Assembly (NCBI GenBank): GCA_050180235.1
Contig: JBFXEJ010000150.1
Coordinates: 1 to 11,608, forward strand
Direction of reading: 5' to 3'
Source: JAABRU01 sp050180235
GTDB taxonomy: Bacteria > Desulfobacterota > Desulfobacteria > Desulfobacterales > Desulfococcaceae
Length of the DNA stretch: 11,608 bases
Shown: positions 6,312-11,608 of the stretch, one piece after another
How positions within the stretch are numbered: position 1 is the first letter of the stretch
How the letters are laid out: every line of letters starts with the position of its first letter
Program-made: the position numbers and the translations under genes
The notes under the pieces: generated by a model
Databases searched by the model: none
Seen by the model: only the letters and a program-made list of their open reading frames with translations
What the model was told of the DNA's origin: nothing

Positions 6312-6917
6312 TTGGCGTTCGTCAATCTGAAAAACAAAGAAGTCCAGGCAAAGATTGTATTTTACGGTCCCGGAAGAGGGGGAAAGACAACCAATCTGGA
6401 ATATATCTACAGTAAATTCCGGGAGCGGATCAAATCGGATATGGTCAGCATCAAAACCCATGGAGACCGGACGCTTTTTTTTGACTTTCTTCCTTTTGAC
6501 ATCGGTAAAATTATGGGATATGATGTCAAGATACAGTTGTATACGGTGCCCGGGCAGGTGAAATACAATGCCACCCGGCGTCTGGTTCTCAAAGGTGTGG
6601 ATGGAATGGTGTTTGTTGCGGATTCCATGGTCAAGCAGCGGGAGAAAAACCTTCTGTCCCTGAAAAACCTTCAGGAAAACCTTGCTGTTTACAAAAAGAG
6701 CATTTTCAAAATTCCCCTGGTTCTGCAATACAACAAGAGGGATCTTGCAAAGGAGGGAATTCCTGTCATGTCCATGGAGCAGATGGAAAAGGATCTGAAC
6801 AGTCAGCTGAAAATTCCATCCTTCGGGGCCAGCGCACTGTCCGGTGACAATGTGATTCCCACTCTGAAGAAAATAATATCATTAACAATGGCTTCCCTGC
6901 AAAAGGTACTGAAATAG
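6312..6917 (+). CDS. mglA: MglA-like Ras-type small GTPase
   Basis: A 201-residue bacterial small GTPase of the MglA family, which in Myxococcus sets cell polarity and drives gliding and type IV pili reversals. Seen: MAFVNLKNKEVQAKIVFYGP start, P-loop GPGRGGKTT (G19 to T27), switch I region GDRTLFFDFLP (51-61), switch II TVPGQ (78-82) followed by NATRRLVLKGVDGMVFVADS, base-specificity NKRD (141-144) and an SAL-type loop (ASALSGDNV, 173-181). All catalytic and binding motifs look intact. It has no membrane anchor. The start is the TTG at 6312, giving MAFVN to match the family's short N-terminus, with GGGAGG 8 nt upstream; TTG at 6306 would add two residues. First gene of a four-gene operon. 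Confidence 0.93.
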   Translation: MAFVNLKNKEVQAKIVFYGPGRGGKTTNLEYIYSKFRERIKSDMVSIKTHGDRTLFFDFLPFDIGKIMGYDVKIQLYTVPGQVKYNATRRLVLKGVDGMVFVADSMVKQREKNLLSLKNLQENLAVYKKSIFKIPLVLQYNKRDLAKEGIPVMSMEQMEKDLNSQLKIPSFGASALSGDNVIPTLKKIISLTMASLQKVLK

Positions 6918-6929
6918 GAGGACAGGCAA

Positions 6930-7355
6930 TTGGCAACCGATTATGATGACGATATTACGTATACCGAATACACGCTGAGCCAGGATCAGTTGGAGAAAAT
7001 CGAGCATGTTCTCATGGATGATCTGGTGGCAAGCGGTGTTCACAGCGTTCTGCTGATTGATATGGCCGGAAATATCATTGCAAAGGGGGACAACGGGCAT
7101 TGCGAGCATGATGTTTACTCCCTGGCTGCGCTGGCATCCGCTAATTTTGCGGCGGTGGACACCATGGCCAAAATCGTGGGCGAGGATGAGTTTTCCCTGC
7201 TTTTTCACAAAGGAGAGAAAGAGAGCATCCATTTCAGCAAGGTGCAGAGCGAATTTCTGCTCATTTCCATATTCGGAAAACAGGTATCCCTGGGCCTGCT
7301 CCGGCTGAAGGTTGCAGAGGCGATAGAGAAAATCAAAGAGGTTTGGAAGCAATGA
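6930..7355 (+). CDS. Roadblock/LC7-domain protein, MglB-like GTPase regulator
   Basis: A 141-residue Roadblock/LC7 protein. The domain covers about residues 17-135: helix QLEKIEHVLMDDLVASG, strand VHSVLLIDMAGNIIAKG (37-53), helix DVYSLAALASANFAAVDTMAKIVG (61-84), strand EFSLLFHKGEKESIHFSKV, strand FLLISIFGK, and a final amphipathic helix. Such proteins dimerise and act as GAPs or scaffolds for MglA-type GTPases; the GTPase gene directly upstream makes that role likely here. The N-terminus is acidic and Tyr/Asp-rich (ATDYDDDITYTEY). It starts at TTG with GGAGG 7 nt upstream, 12 nt after the GTPase stop and in the same frame. The classical Myxococcus order is mglB then mglA; here it is reversed. 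Confidence 0.88.
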   Translation: MATDYDDDITYTEYTLSQDQLEKIEHVLMDDLVASGVHSVLLIDMAGNIIAKGDNGHCEHDVYSLAALASANFAAVDTMAKIVGEDEFSLLFHKGEKESIHFSKVQSEFLLISIFGKQVSLGLLRLKVAEAIEKIKEVWKQ

Positions 7356-7422
7356 TGTCTGCTGTTTATCCGCTTTTATCTGTTTCTTTTCATACTTATG
7401 ACCGGAATGGGAGGATAAACAA

Positions 7423-8277
7423 TTGGGAGCCAAAAAAGGGAACGTCATTACCGAACAGGTAGACAGCCGTCTGGAAGATCTGTTCGGATCGGATGATGGC
7501 AGGCAGAGTGCCGGATCGGATCATGACGGCATACCGGATGAAGGGAGCGGGCAGCCGGCAGCAGGACTGGATAGCCGTCTTGACAACTTCTTTGAAAAAG
7601 AGGATAAACCGGAGGAAAAAAAAATTATTGACCCCAAAAAAGTCGAAAATTCCATGATAAAAGATTTAAAATCGGTAATACTTTCCCTGGAATGGGAAAT
7701 TACAGATCAGGTCATGCAGAAACTGGGGGAGGAGATCCGCAAACTGGAAGGCAAATGCAAAGACGACAAGATTGTCGTGGCATTTCTCCAACTGCTTGGG
7801 TCTCTGGGGAAATATATCCGCAAAAAAAGGGCAGATGCGCATCCCGATTCCATACGGCTTCTCAATTCTGTCTACGAAAACCTTGAAACTGTAATGCTTT
7901 CCGATGATTTGAGCGAAGCGGAAAAACGGAAAATGCTCGTCACCCAGGTCGGCAAATACAAAAAACTCAAGGATGAGATTATTGTCACAAAATCTCCTGA
8001 AGCCGCGAAAACGGAAAAATCCAAACCATCTGCCGGGGAGGATGCAGAAGAACCCTCTGCTGAAGCGCCGGTAAGTGAATCAGATTACAGACTGGCAGAG
8101 GACAGAAGTGCGGAGAGCGAACCGCTTTCCGGGGATACCGGGAATGCAACGGCTGCCATAAGCGGTCCTGACCAGATTCAGCCTGTTCTCAGGGCACTGG
8201 AGAATATCCGGCTGACCATACAGTCTGAAATCAGGGCATTGAGAGAAGATATTCGGCTGCTGGGAAAAAAAGAGTGA
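7423..8277 (+). CDS. Unrecognised 284-residue helical protein of the GTPase operon
   Basis: No named family is recognised. The N-terminal 70 residues are acidic and probably disordered and contain two copies of one motif: VDSRLEDLF (13-21) and LDSRLDNFF (49-57), each followed by acidic residues. A compact helical region follows at about 75-188, with SLEWEITDQVMQKLGEEIRK, then DDKIVVAFLQLLGSLGKYIRK (114-134) and HPDSIRLLNSVYENLE; its regular pattern suggests a conserved helical domain. Residues 190-245 are Glu/Ser/Ala/Pro-rich linker, and 247-284 form a predicted coiled coil (QPVLRALENIRLTIQSEIRALREDIRLLG). It starts at TTG with GGGAGG 8 nt upstream, 67 bp after the Roadblock gene. Inferred role: scaffold or effector of the GTPase pair. 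Confidence 0.82.
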   Translation: MGAKKGNVITEQVDSRLEDLFGSDDGRQSAGSDHDGIPDEGSGQPAAGLDSRLDNFFEKEDKPEEKKIIDPKKVENSMIKDLKSVILSLEWEITDQVMQKLGEEIRKLEGKCKDDKIVVAFLQLLGSLGKYIRKKRADAHPDSIRLLNSVYENLETVMLSDDLSEAEKRKMLVTQVGKYKKLKDEIIVTKSPEAAKTEKSKPSAGEDAEEPSAEAPVSESDYRLAEDRSAESEPLSGDTGNATAAISGPDQIQPVLRALENIRLTIQSEIRALREDIRLLGKKE

Positions 8278-8306
8278 CATTCTGAAAAATGCAGGGATTG
8301 TAAGTA

Positions 8307-8804
8307 ATGATTGTCTTTTGTGAGGATTGCGGAGAAAGAAATATCGTAGATACGGATGAGGTTGCAAAAACGGGAAAAGCTCCCAGATGCCGGTCATGCG
8401 GTGATATACTCAGAATTTCCCTTCCGGATCAGTCCGATGAATCCCCCAAAACAGCGCAGACAGCACCAGACCTGCCGGCTGTGCTGGAAATCCGGTACGG
8501 CAATACGGTTTTGGAAATCAGCCAGACCCGTCCATCCGTAACAATGGGCAGACAGGAACACAATGATCTGGAGGTCATTGATACACGGGTCTCCCGTTCC
8601 CATGCGCGTATTGAATACCGCAATGGCAGATTCGTGCTCATTGACCACAGCACCAATGGCACGTTTATGATGGCAGACGATGGAAAAGGTGCCAATCTCA
8701 AACGGAGTGAAACTTTTCTGGAAGGCAGCGGCATTATCACACTGGGCAGAAAAGTGTCCCCCGACTCCCCCAAGTCCATCCGCTTTTCCCTCAGGACATC
8801 CTGA
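8307..8804 (+). CDS. Zinc-ribbon plus FHA-domain protein
   Basis: The 165-residue protein begins with an MJ0042-like zinc ribbon: C5-x2-C8 and C28-x2-C31. After a linker rich in Ser, Pro and Gln (40-56), an FHA domain fills residues 58-163, with signature GR at 81-82, N86, V-S-R-S-H-A at 95-100, and S-T-N-G-T at 115-119. FHA domains bind phosphothreonine, so this protein may read a Ser/Thr kinase signal; no kinase is encoded in the window. The ATG has a weak AGGGA RBS 9 nt upstream and lies 29 bp after the preceding gene, so it is probably the last gene of the GTPase operon, which then meets a strong terminator. Confidence 0.9.
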   Translation: MIVFCEDCGERNIVDTDEVAKTGKAPRCRSCGDILRISLPDQSDESPKTAQTAPDLPAVLEIRYGNTVLEISQTRPSVTMGRQEHNDLEVIDTRVSRSHARIEYRNGRFVLIDHSTNGTFMMADDGKGANLKRSETFLEGSGIITLGRKVSPDSPKSIRFSLRTS

Positions 8805-8812
8805 GATTCACA

Positions 8813-8864
8813 CCCGCGATAAAAAAACGGTTAAGGAAATCCGTAACTGTTTTTTTATCGCGGG
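8813..8864. terminator. Bidirectional intrinsic terminator after the GTPase operon
   Basis: CCCGCGATAAAAAAAC (8813-8828) and GTTTTTTTATCGCGGG (8849-8864) are a perfect 16-bp inverted repeat, with an inner ACGG/CCGT pairing. The long A/T runs are within the arms, so either strand offers a U-run. It begins 8 bp past the FHA gene stop. Confidence 0.75.
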
Positions 8865-8981
8865 AACCTGCGCTTTCAAACCCGAACTGAAAATCCGCCA
8901 CAGACAGACATCCTTTCGGCAGATCTGCATGGCAGTTTCCGGCATATTTCCCTCAGATTCTGTTTCCTGCTCCATGCAGTA

Positions 8982-9084
8982 AGGTGATTTCCGGAAAGGA
9001 ATATCCCACCAAAGCAGCACAGACTTCCGGCCTGTGCCCTGTGCATGTAAACTGAACCGGGATATTTATTTTCAGAAATCACCT
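8982..9084. repeat. 103-bp nested palindromic element
   Basis: Three nested inverted repeats share one centre: AGGTGATTTC (8982-8991) with GAAATCACCT (9075-9084), AATATCCC (9000-9007) with GGGATATT (9059-9066), and GCACAG (9017-9022) with CTGTGC (9032-9037). No ORF of note lies inside. The nesting suggests a folded RNA or a small palindromic mobile element. It ends one base before the repeat at 9086. Confidence 0.5.
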
Positions 9085-9085
9085 A

Positions 9086-9201
9086 ATACCAATTCGCTTT
9101 CAAAACATGGGCATAGCAAATTCTGTTTTTTTCGTGCTGTCCGTGTCTTTCGTGGTTAAAAAAAAAGAGGCATTCCCCGAATTTTGAAAAAGATTCGGTA
9201 T
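9086..9201 (+). repeat. 116-bp dispersed repeat with imperfect 20-bp inverted ends (copy B)
   Basis: The left end ATACCAATTCGCTTTCAAAA (9086-9105) matches the inverted right end (9182-9201) at 16 of 20 positions. The interior carries TTTTTTTCGTG, a GTCCGTGTC segment and CGTGGTT followed by a run of A. A diverged relative in the opposite orientation lies at 1027-1138. No protein is encoded, so it looks MITE-like or REP-like. Confidence 0.55.
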
Positions 9202-9383
9202 AAAGGTTCGGTTCAGTTCTTCCCCCTGCAATTTCATACAGTAAAGACAAAAAACATTATGATCCTGTCAGAACCATGTCCCCGCCAAAATCCTGATTTT
9301 ACCATATTCTCACAGAAATTAAATAAAATTCTAACAATACGGGTGTATAAGTGCTGGTTTAATAACTGATGTTACGCCGGATC

Positions 9384-9452
9384 GTCATACCGGCGAAAGC
9401 CGGTATCCGGAAGCCGTTGAAAATACCGGATTCAGGCTTTTGCCGGAATAAC
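9384..9452. repeat. Inverted pair of REP-like sequences
   Basis: A 27-nt unit on the plus strand (9384-9410) contains the perfect hairpin ATACCGGC-GAAA-GCCGGTAT (9387-9406). A second unit on the minus strand (9452-9426) matches it at 22 of 27 positions. The unit resembles the widespread proteobacterial GTCATTCCGGCGAAAGCCGGAATCC type of REP. Two units in opposite orientation separated by 15 bp form a BIME-like pair. No REP-associated transposase is present in the window. Confidence 0.7.
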
Positions 9453-9538
9453 GGTCAAAAAGAATAACTGCCTGATTTTTGGAAAGGCTGCGTAATATCA
9501 GTTATATACGTCAAAATTACAGACAAAAGGATACAGTT

Positions 9539-11383
9539 ATGGATAATTTTTGCAACAGCCGTCCGGTATGCAATTCCCTGCTGAAAAAACAACTTCTCGG
9601 CAGCCGGTGGATGTACCGGCTGCGTAAAATTGACTTCGCTTTTCAGCCCATCGTGAATATCCATACAGGAGTGTGCTACGGATATGAAGCCCTGATGCGC
9701 AATTTTGAGGCAGCCGGATTTCAGAGCATTGACGATCTTTTTGATCAGGCCTATCATGAACACTTTCTGTATCCTGTGGAAATTGTGCTGCGGGAAAAGG
9801 CCATTGAAAAATTCTCCCGGCTGGAATGGAAGGATCATGTCCGGCTTTTTTTCAATCTGGATAACCGGGTGCTGAATACAAAAGATTATCAGCCGGGAAA
9901 TACGGTAAAAATTCTGGAAAAATATGCTCTGTCCCAGGACACGGTCTGTTTTGAAATATCGGAAAAACATGAACTGCGGAATTCGGAAGCGGTCATCGGA
10001 ATTCTCAAAGCATACCGCAGACAGGGCTTTAAAATTGCAGTGGATGACTGCGGAAGCGGTTTTGCAGGACTGAAACTTCTTTACCATACCCGGCCGGATT
10101 TTATCAAGATTGACCGCTTTTTTATTCAGGACATCACCCATGATCCCAACAAAAAACTTTTTGTTTCCAGCATTGTCAATCTGGCCCATGTCATGGGCGG
10201 CATTGTGATTGCCGAAGGCGTGGAAACAGAAATGGAATATTACAGTTGCCGCAGCATCGGCTGCGACCTGATTCAGGGCTATCTGGTGCAGCACCCGGAA
10301 TCAGACACAGGGAACTTAAAAAAAAGCTATGATCATATAGCGCTGCTGGGAGAAAAAGATCGGCGGGGAATTCCTGCCGGAGATGAAAAACTTCTGCTTG
10401 CGGAAATCGAATATATCGAACCCATACCAAATCATTCGGATCTGTTTGCGGTTTTTGAGCAGTGCCGGAACAAAAACAGCACTGCTGTTTTTCCGGTGGT
10501 CAACAGCCGGCAGGAACCGCTGGGCATTGTCAGTGAAAAAAGTTTCAAAAATTATGCCTATTCCCGCTATGGTGCAGAACTGATGCAGAATCCGGCCATT
10601 GGAAAAAACATGAACAAATTCATCATTTCATATCCCATAGCCGACATCCGCACACCTGTGGAGAAAATACTGGAGATTTATTCCCAGAACGAAAACATGG
10701 AAGGCATTATCATTACAGACAATCTCAGATACAGGGGATTTCTGGGCGCACGATCCCTGCTGAAGGTGCTTAACGAGAAAAATATTGCCATTGCCAGAGA
10801 CCAGAATCCCCTGACCCGTCTTCCCGGCAATACCCTGATCAGCCAGTATATGGCTGAGGCTTTGCAGGACAGGGATTCTGCTTATATGTTCATTTATTTT
10901 GATTTTGATCATTTCAAACCCTATAATGATCAGTACGGATTCCGCAGCGGGGATCGCGTAATTCTGCTGTTTTCGGATCTGCTTAGAACCATGACCCAGT
11001 ACGCGTGCCGTTTCGCGGGGCATATCGGGGGCGATGATTTCTTCATGGGTCTGAAAAATACGGAAAGGGAAAAAGCCCTTTCTGATGTCCGGCATCTGTG
11101 CAGACAGTTTGCCAGGGATGTGGAAAGTTTTTATGATCCGGAAACCAGGGAAATGGGATATATGACGGGAAAAGACCGGAACACGGGAATGAATACAAGG
11201 TTTCCGCTTCTGACCGTGAGTGCAGTCATACTGGAACTGCCCGCGGCGCGTTCCCAGGTGTATTCCACAGAAAAGATCGCCAATATCATGGCAAAGAACA
11301 AAAAAATCGCGAAAAACAGCCCGGACAAAATCTGCATGGAACAGATTGAAGGCGGAAAATGGCTTTCAAACGGACTGAACTGA
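9539..11383 (+). CDS. EAL-CBS-CBS-GGDEF cyclic-di-GMP signalling protein
   Basis: A 614-residue soluble protein. The EAL phosphodiesterase domain (about 27-262) keeps the expected residues: E50-A-L, N106 in FFNLDN, E139 in FEISE, D169-D170 (DDCGSG, where DDFGTG is usual), K190 in FIKID, E226 in AEGVE and Q246 in IQGYL. A CBS pair (about 285-415) follows, typically an adenine-nucleotide sensor. The GGDEF domain (about 425-600) has DFDHFKPYND (455-464) and GGDDF (497-501) in place of GGDEF, and no RxxD inhibitory site, so cyclase activity is uncertain. Likely a nucleotide-sensed c-di-GMP phosphodiesterase. The start is the ATG at 9539 with AAGGA 7 nt upstream; a TTG at 9479 lacks an RBS. It stands alone between a repeat-filled gap and convergent fragments. 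Confidence 0.92.
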   Translation: MDNFCNSRPVCNSLLKKQLLGSRWMYRLRKIDFAFQPIVNIHTGVCYGYEALMRNFEAAGFQSIDDLFDQAYHEHFLYPVEIVLREKAIEKFSRLEWKDHVRLFFNLDNRVLNTKDYQPGNTVKILEKYALSQDTVCFEISEKHELRNSEAVIGILKAYRRQGFKIAVDDCGSGFAGLKLLYHTRPDFIKIDRFFIQDITHDPNKKLFVSSIVNLAHVMGGIVIAEGVETEMEYYSCRSIGCDLIQGYLVQHPESDTGNLKKSYDHIALLGEKDRRGIPAGDEKLLLAEIEYIEPIPNHSDLFAVFEQCRNKNSTAVFPVVNSRQEPLGIVSEKSFKNYAYSRYGAELMQNPAIGKNMNKFIISYPIADIRTPVEKILEIYSQNENMEGIIITDNLRYRGFLGARSLLKVLNEKNIAIARDQNPLTRLPGNTLISQYMAEALQDRDSAYMFIYFDFDHFKPYNDQYGFRSGDRVILLFSDLLRTMTQYACRFAGHIGGDDFFMGLKNTEREKALSDVRHLCRQFARDVESFYDPETREMGYMTGKDRNTGMNTRFPLLTVSAVILELPAARSQVYSTEKIANIMAKNKKIAKNSPDKICMEQIEGGKWLSNGLN

Positions 11384-11395
11384 CTGGGAAATTCC

Positions 11396-11488
11396 CTATT
11401 CCAGAGAACCGCTGATCCGGTCAATGGGAATCCAGTCTCCCGCGTCCTCAAATCTGCCTTTTCCGGCACGGACAATTCGGGCATAGTG
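11396..11488 (-). pseudogene. C-terminal fragment of an unidentified gene, probably cut by an IS630-type element
   Basis: On the minus strand an open frame reads HYARIVRAGKGRFED, then AGDWIPIDRISGSLE and a TAG stop at 11396-11398. Its composition looks like the end of a real protein, but the frame reaches a TAA just upstream (11501-11503), within transposon-end sequence. An IS inserted at the TA at 11484-11485 would explain the cut. The family is not recognised. It could also be a short chance frame. Confidence 0.35.
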
Positions 11489-11608
11489 TTCTGTCAAGGT
11501 TTAACTGACGGATAAAGTCGCTTCAGTTTTATTCTCGCATCCTTTGTTCTGAACTGCCAGTCCACACCTTTCATATTCCTGTTCCGTTCTTTATACCATT
11601 CGGCAGTC
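11486..11608 (-). mobile_element. End of an IS630-type insertion sequence (partial)
   Basis: The transposase C-terminus at 11494-11607 marks one end of an element. IS630/Tc1-mariner elements insert at TA; a TA at 11484-11485 directly precedes GTGTTCTGTCAAGG, which would then be the terminal repeat. The other end is outside the window, so the boundary is inferred. Confidence 0.5.
11494..11607 (-). CDS. IS630-family transposase, C-terminal fragment (cut by window edge)
   Basis: The last 37 codons of a minus-strand gene are visible: they include EWYKERNRNMKGVDWQF and then TKDARIKLKRLYPSVKP before a TGA at 11494-11496. The pattern W-Q-F-x-T-x-D-A-R-x-K-L-K-x-L-Y-P is, from memory, the typical end of IS630-family (DDE) transposases. 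The catalytic part lies outside the window, so intactness is unknown. Confidence 0.7.
   Translation of the reverse strand, partial: TAEWYKERNRNMKGVDWQFRTKDARIKLKRLYPSVKP

Larger units (their letters stand above)
8805..9538. other. Gene-free, repeat-filled intergenic region
   Basis: This 734-bp gap between the FHA gene and the EAL-GGDEF gene contains the bidirectional terminator, the 103-bp nested palindrome, repeat copy B and the REP-like pair, listed separately. Between 9202 and 9383 the sequence is AT-rich with no supported gene. A promoter for the downstream gene should lie here, but none with both good -35 and -10 boxes was seen. Confidence 0.6.

Noticed and set aside
9455..10294. 279-codon minus-strand frame opposite the EAL domain
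   Set aside because: It is antisense to intact EAL catalytic motifs, lacks domain features and runs into the REP-like pair.

Overview
The window looks like chromosomal DNA of a deltaproteobacterium, most plausibly Desulfobacterota (a Desulfobacterales-type sulfate reducer). This is inferred from gene content only: an MglA-type Ras-like GTPase with the TVPGQ switch motif and a Roadblock partner, an EAL-CBS-GGDEF protein, a zinc-ribbon/FHA protein, and long AT-rich intergenic gaps full of small palindromic repeats. No rRNA, tRNA or CRISPR was seen.

Layout. The left third is a minus-strand block. Reading in transcription direction: a small CxxC protein of unknown function (4145-3735), a VOC/glyoxalase-fold protein (3714-3136), uvrB (3131-1140, nucleotide excision repair), an intrinsic terminator lying inside a dispersed repeat, a calcineurin-like metallophosphoesterase (960-226), another terminator, and the first ten codons of a further gene running off the left edge. 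The first three genes are spaced like an operon (20 bp and 4 bp gaps).

From 4146 to 4673 there is no gene, but a dense cluster of inverted repeats: a 14-bp hairpin, an 86-bp element with 19-bp perfect inverted ends, an overlapping 8-bp hairpin, a spaced decamer inverted repeat, and the terminator of the next gene. A minus-strand GAF-domain gene (5300-4674) follows. Upstream of it is an unusual leader: a strong Shine-Dalgarno in front of a 7-codon ORF, then an 11-bp hairpin.

After an 800-bp AT-rich divergent gap, a plus-strand operon (6312-8804) encodes an MglA-like GTPase, a Roadblock/LC7 protein, an unrecognised 284-residue protein with a duplicated D-S-R-L motif, and a zinc-ribbon/FHA protein. 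It ends at a 16-bp perfect bidirectional terminator. This GTPase/regulator/scaffold/FHA set is the best candidate here for an incompletely described system, probably cell polarity or surface motility signalling.

The gap 8805-9538 holds the terminator, a 103-bp nested palindrome, a 116-bp repeat whose diverged relative lies next to uvrB, and an inverted pair of REP-like sequences. Then comes a 614-residue EAL-CBS-CBS-GGDEF cyclic-di-GMP protein (9539-11383). At the right edge are a short truncated minus-strand coding fragment and the C-terminus of an IS630-type transposase.

How the genes work together: the GTPase operon, the c-di-GMP protein and the GAF protein suggest a signalling neighbourhood. 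Repair (uvrB) and small-molecule enzyme genes form a separate housekeeping block. No experiment or database search supports these links.
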